Below are positions 46,558 to 54,049 of a stretch of 64,000 bases of DNA, piece after piece. The position numbers and the translations under genes were made by a program. The stretch is from Chromohalobacter sp. 11-W (GTDB taxonomy: Bacteria; Pseudomonadota; Gammaproteobacteria; Pseudomonadales; Halomonadaceae), in the NCBI RefSeq assembly GCF_029889905.1, contig NZ_JARANZ010000002.1, positions 248,001 to 312,000 on the forward strand, in the 5' to 3' direction. The notes below the pieces were generated by a model. The model did not search any database. It was not told where the DNA came from and was given only the letters and a program-made list of their open reading frames with translations. How positions within the stretch are numbered: the stretch's first letter is position 1; the number at the start of each line of letters is the position of its first letter.

Positions 46558-47172
46558 TTATACCGTGCCTCGCGCCGCCATGACCCGCTCGACCGTCTCG
46601 ACGATGGCCTGGGTCTGCGGGTCGATCTCGATATTGACTCGGTCACCCAGCATGCGCTCACCCAACGTCGTGCGCATCAATGTCTCGGGTATCAGGTCGA
46701 CACAAAAACGCCCACCTTCGAGCGCGCCGATCGTCAAACTGATGCCATCGACGCCAATATAGCCTTTTTCGAACAAGAACCGCGCATGCTCGTCGGGCAA
46801 CGCAAACCATAGGCGACGATTGTTCGGTGCCTCCTCGAGTTCTGTCAGGGCCGCTTGACAGATGACGTGGCCGGACATCGCATGGCCGCCAATTTCGTCA
46901 CCGATGCGTGCGGCACGCTCGAGATTGACGTGATCGCCAACGCTCAGCACACCCAGGTTGGTGAGGCGCAATGTTTCACGCATCAGGTCGAAGGACACTC
47001 GATCTCCCTCGATGCGAGTCACCGACAGGCAGCACCCGTTGTGCGACACCGAGGCACCGGTTTCGAGCCCATCCGCCATGCCCTCGGGAAACGTCACGAC
47101 ATGGCGCCGGAACTGCGTTTCCTCTTCCACGGCTACCACCGTCCCCACGCCTTGCACGATACCGGTAAACAT
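46558..47172 (-). CDS. ribE: Riboflavin synthase, alpha chain
   Basis: This enzyme dismutates two 6,7-dimethyl-8-ribityllumazine molecules to riboflavin. The 204-residue protein shows the internal repeat of the family: MFTGIVQGVGTV at the start of the first half and KGYIGVDGISLTI in the second. SHNGCCLSVT contains the catalytic region. GGAG lies before the ATG. I see no FMN riboswitch upstream. E. coli calls this gene ribC. Confidence 0.95.
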   Translation of the reverse strand: MFTGIVQGVGTVVAVEEETQFRRHVVTFPEGMADGLETGASVSHNGCCLSVTRIEGDRVSFDLMRETLRLTNLGVLSVGDHVNLERAARIGDEIGGHAMSGHVICQAALTELEEAPNNRRLWFALPDEHARFLFEKGYIGVDGISLTIGALEGGRFCVDLIPETLMRTTLGERMLGDRVNIEIDPQTQAIVETVERVMAARGTV

Positions 47173-47326
47173 CTCGACTCCTTGACCAATGCTGTCACGC
47201 TCGACAGGCATCATTCTACCATGACCCATCGACGCCCATCGTCAGGCGCCTATACCTTTCAAAGCCCTAAAAACAGGCGATCTTTCTGAATCAATCCCTG
47301 GATCGCCGACACTTGGCCTAGAGACA

Positions 47327-47355
47327 TTGACAGGTAACGAAGCGCTCACTAGAAT
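47327..47355 (+). promoter_or_regulatory. Near-consensus promoter of a small transcript
   Basis: TTGACA (perfect -35), exactly 17 bp, then TAGAAT (one base off). The predicted start is near 47362. No gene on the plus strand precedes or needs it except the short transcript described next. Confidence 0.7.
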
Positions 47356-47361
47356 TCGCGA

Positions 47362-47476
47362 CTTCTTGAGCGCCGATTTGTACCCAGATTGCGGGCGCGC
47401 CTGGGCATGTCCCGGGAAATACCGCTAAAAGGGTGTGTCCAGCGTTGATGGCCACCCGCCTGGGTGGCCTTTTTTT
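47362..47476 (+). ncRNA. Candidate small RNA of about 115 nt
   Basis: The region between ribE and metN (47173-47639) contains a near-consensus promoter (47327-47355) and, 95 bp after its predicted start, a textbook terminator (stem 47450-47457 with 47462-47469, GCCT loop, seven T). The metN promoter lies beyond this terminator with its own TATAAT at 47523-47528. The transcript in between is therefore a separate unit. It contains only a 13-codon open frame near 47408, with no ribosome site I trust. I do not recognise it as any RNA family. A metN leader attenuator is the alternative. The remaining 47173-47326 holds nothing I recognise. Confidence 0.55.
47450..47476 (+). terminator. Terminator of the small transcript
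   Basis: An 8-bp perfect stem GGCCACCC/GGGTGGCC with a GCCT loop and a seven-T tail. Confidence 0.92.
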
Positions 47477-47498
47477 ATGGCCACAGCCTACAAATCCC

Positions 47499-47528
47499 GC
47501 CACATAGGCAGTCCAGTCTCGTTATAAT
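47499..47528 (+). promoter_or_regulatory. Promoter of metNIQ
   Basis: A perfect TATAAT at 47523-47528 with a weak -35 (GCCACA, 18 bp upstream). It lies just after the small-RNA terminator and about 105 bp before metN. Confidence 0.5.
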
Positions 47529-47639
47529 GCTGGGTTTTGCCACATGCGACGCCACTCCAGGCATACAAGCTTCGATCCCCAACGGTCGCCGGCGTGCCAC
47601 TGGCCATGACGTCCCAACGCATCGACCCAAACGAAGACG

Positions 47640-48683
47640 ATGATCAAACTCGAAGGTGTCTCCAAAACCTATGGGGCTGGCCCCACGGCGGTCCATGCCC
47701 TCAAAAATATCGACCTGGAAGTCCCGAAGGGCGCCATCCATGGCGTGATCGGCCTCTCCGGGGCCGGTAAGTCGACGCTGATTCGCTGCGTCAACCTCCT
47801 CGAACGCCCGACCGAGGGCCATGTTATCGTCGACGGCCAGGACTTGACCCAGCAGGACAGCGAAGCCCTGCGGCAGTCGCGCCATCAGCTCGGCATGATT
47901 TTCCAGCATTTCAATCTGCTCGCCTCGCGCACGGTTTTCGACAATGTGGCGCTACCGCTGGAGCTGATGGGCGTATCGAAAGGCGAGATTCGCGAGCGCG
48001 TCGGACCGCTGCTCGATCTTACCGGCCTAACCGACAAAGCCACGCAATACCCGGCGCAACTCTCGGGAGGGCAGAAACAGCGTGTCGCCATCGCGCGCGC
48101 CCTCGCCAGCCGCCCCAAGGTGCTGCTCTGCGACGAGGCGACGTCCGCCCTCGACCCACAGACGACGGCCTCGATCCTCGAGCTACTGCAGGACATCAAC
48201 CGTAAGCTGGGGCTGACCATTCTACTCATTACCCATGAGATGGAAGTGGTCAAGAGCATCTGCCACCGTGTCGGCCTGATCTCGGATGGCGAGCTGGTGG
48301 AAGAAGCCGACGTCGGCGATTTCTTCACCGCACCGGCCACACGACTGGGACGCGATTTTCTCAACGCTTTTCTCGAACTCGAACCACCGCAGGCGCTGGT
48401 CGAGCGCCTCGAGGAAGCACCCGGCGAACATACGCATCCCGTGGTACGCCTGGCGTTTTCTGGCGCCAATGTCGCCACGCCGCTCATTTCGCGCCTGGCA
48501 CGCGATAGCGGCGTCGATGTCAGCATCCTGCAAGCCAAGGTGGAGTCGATCCAGGGGCGCACGCTAGGCCTGATGATCGCCGAGCTCATCGGCACGCCCG
48601 AGACGACGTCACAAGCGCTCTCGCAACTCGAATCCCACGATATCAATGTAGAGGTACTCGGCCATGTCCAGCGCAATGCTTGA
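47640..48683 (+). CDS. metN: Methionine ABC transporter ATPase
   Basis: MetN energises import of D- and L-methionine. The 347-residue protein has Walker A (GLSGAGKSTLI), signature (LSGGQKQRVAIARAL), Walker B (VLLCDEATSALD), the switch His (LITHEME) and a C-terminal NIL regulatory domain (residues about 265-345) through which methionine inhibits transport in E. coli. It overlaps metI by 20 bp. Confidence 0.95.
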   Translation: MIKLEGVSKTYGAGPTAVHALKNIDLEVPKGAIHGVIGLSGAGKSTLIRCVNLLERPTEGHVIVDGQDLTQQDSEALRQSRHQLGMIFQHFNLLASRTVFDNVALPLELMGVSKGEIRERVGPLLDLTGLTDKATQYPAQLSGGQKQRVAIARALASRPKVLLCDEATSALDPQTTASILELLQDINRKLGLTILLITHEMEVVKSICHRVGLISDGELVEEADVGDFFTAPATRLGRDFLNAFLELEPPQALVERLEEAPGEHTHPVVRLAFSGANVATPLISRLARDSGVDVSILQAKVESIQGRTLGLMIAELIGTPETTSQALSQLESHDINVEVLGHVQRNA

Positions 48684-49317
48684 ACTGATTCTCGAGGCCA
48701 CTTTCGATACCCTCTATATGGTCGCCCTGTCAGGCGCGGTCTCGGCCGTGATCGGCATCCCCCTCGGGGTTCTGCTTTATGTCACGCGGCCGGGGCAGAT
48801 CCTCGCACAGCCAGTCGCCCAACGCGTACTGGGAATCGTCACCAATATCGGCCGCTCGATTCCCTTCATCATTCTCATGGTGGCGATCATCCCCTTCACG
48901 CGCCTCGTCGTCGGCAGCTCCATCGGCACCAACGCCGCCATCGTGCCGCTCATTATCGCCGCGATCCCCTTCGTCGCGCGCCTGGTAGAAGGAGCGCTCA
49001 ACGAAATCCCCCCGGGCCTGATCGAAGCCGCTCAAGCGATGGGCGCCACCCCACTGCAGATCATCACCAAGGTGCTCCTGCCAGAAGCCAAGGGCGGCAT
49101 CATCAACGGCCTGACCATCACTGTGGTCACGCTGGTCAGCTACTCGGCCATGGCCGGTGCCGTCGGCGGTGGCGGCCTGGGTGACCTGGGCATCCGTTAC
49201 GGCTACAACCGTTTCGAACCGCTGATCATGCTCATCACGGTAGCGATACTGGTGGTCATGGTGCAGGGCTTTCAAAGCCTTGGAGACCGCTTAGTACGTA
49301 AGGCCGACCACAAATGA
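48664..49317 (+). CDS. metI: Methionine ABC transporter permease
   Basis: A 217-residue permease with five membrane segments and the EAA loop (EIPPGLIEAAQAMGATPLQII). GAGG lies upstream of the ATG at 48664. It forms the MetN2-MetI2 importer. A short AAAAGCAT hairpin (49373-49390) lies between it and metQ and may adjust the higher output of the binding protein. Confidence 0.95.
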   Translation: MSSAMLELILEATFDTLYMVALSGAVSAVIGIPLGVLLYVTRPGQILAQPVAQRVLGIVTNIGRSIPFIILMVAIIPFTRLVVGSSIGTNAAIVPLIIAAIPFVARLVEGALNEIPPGLIEAAQAMGATPLQIITKVLLPEAKGGIINGLTITVVTLVSYSAMAGAVGGGGLGDLGIRYGYNRFEPLIMLITVAILVVMVQGFQSLGDRLVRKADHK

Positions 49318-49441
49318 GCGCGTGGCCAGGGGATAAACGTAAAGCTATAGTAGGCAACACTTTTATACTCAAAAAAGCATAAATGCTTTTCGGGAACCAT
49401 CGCACATCAGGCAACAACGCCTCATTCAAGGAGCTCGCACC

Positions 49442-50269
49442 ATGAAAGACACTCTGGCCCAGGCCCTACACCCTGTTCGCCTCCTCGGCGCCGCCGCACT
49501 ACTCGGTGCCGGCTTGCTCGCCGGCTGCGGAAGCGATGACGCCGAGACACAATCGATCAAGGTCGGCACCGTGGCAGGACCGGAAACGGACGTCATGAAA
49601 GTCGCCAAGGAAATCGCCAAGAAAGAATACGATCTCAATGTAGAGATCGTTGAATTCACCGATTACGTTTCCCCCAATGCGGCCCTCGCCGATGGCAGCC
49701 TGGATGCCAATGCTTTCCAGCATGAGCCGTACCTGAATAGTATGGTCGAGGATCGCGGTTACGATTTCGCCATCGCCGGCAAGACTTTCGTCTACCCGAT
49801 CGGCGCATACTCCGAACGCTACGACGACATTTCCAGTGTACCCGACGGGGCCACCATCGCACTGCCCAACGACCCTTCCAACGAAGGGCGCTCGCTTATT
49901 CTGATGCACAACGAAGGACTGCTAGAACTCGACGATCCGGAAAATCTCGAAGCGACACCGGTGGATATCAGCGAAAACCCGCATGACTACGAGTTCCGTG
50001 AAATCGAAGCCGCCCAACTGCCGCGCGTGTTGCCCGATGTGGACTTGGCCTTCATCAACAACACCTTTGCCCAGCCGGCAGGCCTCAGTCTGGACGACGC
50101 CTTGATCAAGGAAGGGCCGGAGTCGCCCTACGTCAACTTGATCGTGACGCGCAAAGACATGCAGGACGACGAAGCGATCCAGAATCTGGTCAAGGCGTAT
50201 CAGTCGCAGGCCGTCATCGACAAGGCCAACGAACTGTTCAAGGGCGCCGCAGTCCCCGGCTGGAAGTAA
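49442..50269 (+). CDS. metQ: Methionine-binding lipoprotein
   Basis: A 275-residue NlpA/MetQ binding lipoprotein. The lipobox LLAGC places the lipidated Cys at residue 29. KVGTVAGPETDVM and the NAFQHEPYL segment are family signatures for methionine-type ligands. AAGGAG precedes the ATG. A terminator follows directly, closing the metNIQ operon. Confidence 0.94.
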   Translation: MKDTLAQALHPVRLLGAAALLGAGLLAGCGSDDAETQSIKVGTVAGPETDVMKVAKEIAKKEYDLNVEIVEFTDYVSPNAALADGSLDANAFQHEPYLNSMVEDRGYDFAIAGKTFVYPIGAYSERYDDISSVPDGATIALPNDPSNEGRSLILMHNEGLLELDDPENLEATPVDISENPHDYEFREIEAAQLPRVLPDVDLAFINNTFAQPAGLSLDDALIKEGPESPYVNLIVTRKDMQDDEAIQNLVKAYQSQAVIDKANELFKGAAVPGWK

Positions 50270-50291
50270 CCGCCCTCCGCTGTTTCATTCG

Positions 50292-50325
50292 ACAGGCCGG
50301 CCCCACGGGGCCGGCCTGTTTCGTT
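50292..50325 (+). terminator. Terminator of metNIQ
   Basis: A 13-bp GC-rich perfect stem (50292-50304 with 50307-50319) followed by TTTCGTT. The CACG apex must open to form the loop. Confidence 0.85.
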
Positions 50326-50351
50326 ATCATCCTCATTCACCCGGAGACATC

Positions 50352-50825
50352 ATGAGTGACTACGCCCTGCTCGCCCGTCAGTTAGAAACCCTGCTGGACA
50401 CCCGCGACTGGCTGACCAACGCGGCACAGACCTGCGCCTTTCTGAAACACGAGGTCAGCGACCTGAACTGGGCCGGCTTCTATCTTCAACGCCAACCCGG
50501 CACGCTCATCCTCGGGCCTTTCCAGGGCTTGCCGGCCTGCAACCCCATTCCTTTCGAAAAAGGCGTGTGCGGTGCCGCCGCCACGACACGGCGCACGCAA
50601 CGTATCGCGGATGTCCATGCCTTTCCCGGTCACATCGCTTGCGATGCCGCATCACGCTCGGAGCTGGTGGTACCCATCGTGCACGACGGCGAACTCTGGG
50701 GTGTGCTGGATCTCGATAGTCCGCGCCCCGAGCGCTTCAGCGAAGACGACCAACGCGGAATCGAGCGCTTGGTTGACATCTTCATCGCCGCCAGCGACCT
50801 CTCCACACCCAGTGTGACTGGATAA
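50352..50825 (+). CDS. msrC: Free methionine-(R)-sulfoxide reductase (GAF domain)
   Basis: A 157-residue GAF-domain protein of the YebR/fRMsr type, which reduces free methionine-R-sulfoxide. The three cysteines of the mechanism are present: Cys63 (PACNPIPF), Cys73 (GVCGAAA) and Cys97 (GHIACDAASRSE). The gene starts 27 bp after the metNIQ terminator, so import and repair of methionine are encoded together although perhaps not on one transcript. Confidence 0.9.
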   Translation: MSDYALLARQLETLLDTRDWLTNAAQTCAFLKHEVSDLNWAGFYLQRQPGTLILGPFQGLPACNPIPFEKGVCGAAATTRRTQRIADVHAFPGHIACDAASRSELVVPIVHDGELWGVLDLDSPRPERFSEDDQRGIERLVDIFIAASDLSTPSVTG

Positions 50826-50851
50826 GCTCGACGGCACGAGGCGCGAACGAA

Positions 50852-50882
50852 AACGCCCCCGCTGTTTTGCAGCGGGGGCGTT
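50852..50882. terminator. Bidirectional terminator between msrC and tRNA-Val
   Basis: An 11-bp perfect stem CGCCCCCGCTG/CAGCGGGGGCG with A and T ends, serving msrC on the plus strand and the tRNA pair on the minus strand. Confidence 0.88.
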
Positions 50883-50890
50883 CAATATTC

Positions 50891-50967
50891 TGGTAGGACC
50901 GAGCGGATTTGAACCGCTGACCTCCACGATGTCAACGTGGCGCTCTAACCAACTGAGCTACGGTCCT
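50891..50967 (-). tRNA. tRNA-Val(GAC), second copy in transcript
   Basis: Read on the minus strand it folds as a full 77-nt tRNA with encoded CCA. The anticodon stem CCACG/CGTGG closes the loop TTGACAT, so the anticodon is GAC (Val). The T arm GTTCAAATC is standard. It is identical to the copy at 51084-51160, separated by a 116-bp spacer. Confidence 0.97.
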
Positions 50968-51083
50968 GCAAATCGGGATCTGCAAAATCGATTGTTGGCA
51001 GCATTAGACGCTAGATACTTAGCATCTCAAGCACTGATTATGTCAAGCGGTACTGATATGAAGTACTGCTGGCATTAAGCGCT

Positions 51084-51160
51084 TGGTAGGACCGAGCGGA
51101 TTTGAACCGCTGACCTCCACGATGTCAACGTGGCGCTCTAACCAACTGAGCTACGGTCCT
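51084..51160 (-). tRNA. tRNA-Val(GAC), first copy in transcript
   Basis: Identical in all 77 positions to the copy at 50891-50967, with the same GAC anticodon and encoded CCA. A stable-RNA-type promoter lies upstream at 51227-51254. Confidence 0.97.
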
Positions 51161-51192
51161 ATTTTGCACTAGCTTTGGCACTGCCATTACTG

Positions 51193-51220
51193 CCGTTGCC
51201 AACTCTGGCCTTGGCAACGG
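51193..51220 (-). other. Inverted repeat at the 5' end of the tRNA-Val transcript
   Basis: CCGTTGCCAA (51193-51202) and TTGGCAACGG (51211-51220) are a perfect 10-bp inverted repeat around an 8-nt loop. It begins at the predicted transcript start, so it would form a 5' hairpin in the precursor. Confidence 0.6.
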
Positions 51221-51226
51221 ATGCGC

Positions 51227-51254
51227 ATTTTACGCAGACCGTAGAAAATTGCAA
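51227..51254 (-). promoter_or_regulatory. Promoter of the tRNA-Val pair
   Basis: On the minus strand, TTGCAA and TAAAAT are separated by 16 bp and followed by a GC-rich discriminator, as in stringently controlled stable-RNA promoters. Confidence 0.55.
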
Positions 51255-51328
51255 GCCCCGACCCAAAAATTCGCCAAGGTTCAAACGCTTGACGCGAGTC
51301 CCGGCACATTTCCATGGCTGCGTATAAA

Positions 51329-51383
51329 AGTTCGTTTTAGCGGATAAAACTTATGTCTACTTTCGTTTTACAACAATTATAAT
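51329..51383 (+). promoter_or_regulatory. glpR promoter region with GlpR-like half-sites
   Basis: The gap 51161-51517 holds a perfect TATAAT at 51378-51383 without a clear -35. Two TTCGTTTTA elements (51331-51339 and 51362-51370) resemble GlpR half-sites but match the full operator at only 11-12 of 18 bases. The rest of the gap contains the tRNA promoter and hairpin. Confidence 0.35.
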
Positions 51384-51517
51384 GTCTTTTTCCGCACTAG
51401 TGCATGGTTTAACATAGCCTTCCAGCCTGCACTGCACCGCCTGTGCAACGTTCGCGTCTATCCACACGACATGGCTCATTCATCGGCCGTTTTACTCGCC
51501 AGGTAACGGAACCTCCA

Positions 51518-52282
51518 ATGACACAACAAGATCGCCACGACGCCATCGTCACCCTGGTTAAGCATCAGGGCTACGCCTCTATCGAGCAGCTCACACAGCA
51601 TTTTTCCGTCACGCCACAAACGATTCGCCGCGACCTCAACCAATTGGCCGACGAAGGCGCGATCAAGCGCGTGCACGGTGGAGCCGGTCTCGAATCGAGC
51701 ACCGTCAACACCGCCTACCATACGCGCAAGACACTCAATGCCGATGCCAAGCAGCATATCGCTGAATGCGTCGCCGCGCAGATTCCCGACTCCGCCTCCT
51801 TGTTCATCAACATTGGCACCAGCAATGAAATGGTCGCCGAGGCACTACGCGACCACCAGGGCCTAGAGGTCATTACCAACAACCTCAACGTGGCGGCGAT
51901 CCTTCAGCACAAGGAGGACTTCAACGTCATCATCGCTGGCGGTCAAGTGCGCTCGCGCGACGGCGGCATTATCGGCGAAGCCACGATCGACTTCATCAAT
52001 CAGTTCAAGGTCGACTACGGCATCATCGGCATCAGTGGCATCGACGATGACGGCTCGTTGCTCGAATTCGACTATCAGGAAGTCCGTGTCGCCCAGGCCA
52101 TCATCCGTAACTCGCGCCAGGTCTTCCTGACCGCCGATCACTCCAAGTTCCACCGCAATGCCGTGGTGCGCCAGGGCAACATCTCGCAGATCGACGCGTT
52201 GTTCACGGACCGCCAGCCACCCGACGGCATCCTGCGCCTACTACGCGAATACGATGTAACACTGCATATCGCCGACGCCTGA
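51518..52282 (+). CDS. glpR: Glycerol-3-phosphate regulon repressor (DeoR family)
   Basis: A 254-residue DeoR-family repressor, close to E. coli GlpR (252). The N-terminal HTH is visible (YASIEQLTQHFSVTPQTIRRDLN, then GAIKRVHGGA). The C-terminal sugar-phosphate-sensing domain has NIGTSNEMVAEAL and ITNNLNVA; in GlpR it binds glycerol 3-phosphate, which releases DNA. I chose the ATG at 51518, the family N-terminus. Its place directly before glpD and the operator motifs in front of glpD and glpS support this identity. Confidence 0.92.
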   Translation: MTQQDRHDAIVTLVKHQGYASIEQLTQHFSVTPQTIRRDLNQLADEGAIKRVHGGAGLESSTVNTAYHTRKTLNADAKQHIAECVAAQIPDSASLFINIGTSNEMVAEALRDHQGLEVITNNLNVAAILQHKEDFNVIIAGGQVRSRDGGIIGEATIDFINQFKVDYGIIGISGIDDDGSLLEFDYQEVRVAQAIIRNSRQVFLTADHSKFHRNAVVRQGNISQIDALFTDRQPPDGILRLLREYDVTLHIADA

Positions 52283-52319
52283 TCGACTTGCCCCGCTAAC
52301 GGCGTCACTCAGTGGCGCC

Positions 52320-52378
52320 GTGTTCGTTTCGTCGACTTGATGTTCGTTTTCGAGTACGCTACTTTCATATTCGAACAA
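52320..52378. promoter_or_regulatory. GlpR-like operator array before glpD
   Basis: Three TTCG/CGAA-type elements occur at about 20-21 bp spacing: 52320-52337 (left half only), 52340-52357 (14 of 18 bases) and 52361-52378 (good right half, CGAACA). The array lies 33 bp upstream of the glpD ATG. Confidence 0.5.
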
Positions 52379-52410
52379 TCGACTTGCGAACCAACCTTGC
52401 GGAGCTTGCC

Positions 52411-53916
52411 ATGAACGCCTCCCCCCGACAGGACATACTCGATCTTTTCGTCATCGGCGGTGGCATCAATGGCACCGGTATCGCCAATGATGCGGCAGGC
52501 CGCGGCTTGCGCGTCGCCCTGAGCGAGCAACGTGATCTCGCCAGCGCAACCTCCTCGGCGAGCAGCAAATTGATTCATGGCGGCCTGCGCTATCTTGAGC
52601 ATCGAGAGTTTCGCCTGGTGCGCGAAGCGCTGCACGAGCGTGAAGTGTTGTTACGCAAGGCACCGCATATCGTCTGGCCGTTACGCTTCATTCTTCCGCA
52701 CCAGCCGCATTTACGTCCGGCCTGGATGATCCGCACGGGCCTGTTTCTCTACGACCACCTCAGCCAGCGTGCCAGCCTTCCCGCTTCAAAAGGGTTGCGA
52801 TTTGACGCCCAAAGCCCCCTCAAACCAGATATCAAGCGCGGTTTTGAATATTCCGACTGCTGGGTAGATGATGCCCGGCTCGTCGTGCTCAACGCCATGC
52901 AAGCGCGCGAACACGGCGCCGATATCCAGGTGGGAAGTCGCTGCGTCGGGGCGCAGGAAGAAGATGGCCTCTGGCACATCACACTGGAAGATGTCACCAC
53001 GGGCAAGCGCCATATACGATACGCGCGCGCCTTGGTCAACGCAGCCGGGCCTTGGGTAGAGCAGGTGGTGCGCGAAAACGCCCAGCGCGATTCGCGCTAC
53101 GGCGTTCGCATGATCCAAGGCAGCCATATCGTCGTGCCGCGTCTCAATACCGACGAGCGCGCTTATATCCTGCAGAATCAGGATCGCCGCATCGTCTTCG
53201 TGCTGCCCTATCAGCAGGACTATAGCCTGATCGGCACGACCGATGTGCGCTACCAAGGCGATCCCGCCCAGGTCAATGCAAGCCGTCAGGAAATCGACTA
53301 TCTGCTCGACGTCGTCAATCAGCATTTCACCCAGACGCTCTCTCACGAGGACATCGTCACCACCTTCTCTGGTGTGCGGCCGTTGTGCGATGACGAATCC
53401 GCCGACCCCTCTGCGATGACCCGCGACTATACGCTCGATCTCGACGCCCGCGGTGCACCGCTGCTGTCAGTCTTCGGGGGCAAGATCACCACGTACCGCA
53501 AGCTGGCCGAAGCCGCCCTCGAGCAACTGAAGCCCTACTTCACCGAGATAGGAGCGCCCTGGACCGCCGAGGCATCGCTCCCCGGTGGAGATATCGACTC
53601 GCGCGAGGCATTTGCCATGCAACTCGTCCGCGATTATCCGTTTTTGGGAGAGGCTCGGGCACGGCGTTTGGCCTCGAGCTATGGCGCGCTATGCCTGCGC
53701 TTCCTGCACGGCGTCAGCCGCGAAAATCAGCTTGGCGAGGCGTTCGGCGCCGGCCTCACTCAAGCCGAAGTCGACTACTTGGTGCATGAGGAATGGGCGC
53801 GTTCACCGGACGATATCCTGTGGCGACGGACCAAGCTGGGCCTGCGTTTCACGCCCGAACAGCATCAGCGCCTGACCGCCTATCTCAATCGTCATTGCCA
53901 AGGGCATGCGGCCTGA
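52411..53916 (+). CDS. glpD: Aerobic glycerol-3-phosphate dehydrogenase
   Basis: GlpD oxidises glycerol 3-phosphate to dihydroxyacetone phosphate and passes electrons to the quinone pool at the inner membrane. The 501-residue flavoprotein has the FAD-binding motif (VIGGGINGTGIANDAAGRG), SSASSKLIHGGLRYLE and FGGKITTYRKLAE. The ATG at 52411 follows GGAG. glpK and glpF are not in the window. Confidence 0.95.
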   Translation: MNASPRQDILDLFVIGGGINGTGIANDAAGRGLRVALSEQRDLASATSSASSKLIHGGLRYLEHREFRLVREALHEREVLLRKAPHIVWPLRFILPHQPHLRPAWMIRTGLFLYDHLSQRASLPASKGLRFDAQSPLKPDIKRGFEYSDCWVDDARLVVLNAMQAREHGADIQVGSRCVGAQEEDGLWHITLEDVTTGKRHIRYARALVNAAGPWVEQVVRENAQRDSRYGVRMIQGSHIVVPRLNTDERAYILQNQDRRIVFVLPYQQDYSLIGTTDVRYQGDPAQVNASRQEIDYLLDVVNQHFTQTLSHEDIVTTFSGVRPLCDDESADPSAMTRDYTLDLDARGAPLLSVFGGKITTYRKLAEAALEQLKPYFTEIGAPWTAEASLPGGDIDSREAFAMQLVRDYPFLGEARARRLASSYGALCLRFLHGVSRENQLGEAFGAGLTQAEVDYLVHEEWARSPDDILWRRTKLGLRFTPEQHQRLTAYLNRHCQGHAA

Positions 53917-54049
53917 CGAGGCGATTGACTGACATGTTTTAGCTTGGCATCACCACCAGTTAGGGTGCTACGCTCGATCTCCACGCTGACCATGGACGGT
54001 AACGCCCCGGCATGGAGCCAGGGGTCGGCGCCGCCGGAACGAGGCCATG

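Noticed and set aside
47173-47361. FMN riboswitch upstream of ribE
   Set aside because: The conserved FMN-aptamer elements are absent, and the spacing from ribE is too short for a full aptamer on its strand.
47408-47449. A 13-codon leader peptide in the small transcript
   Set aside because: It has no credible ribosome site and is not rich in Met codons, so amino-acid attenuation is unlikely.
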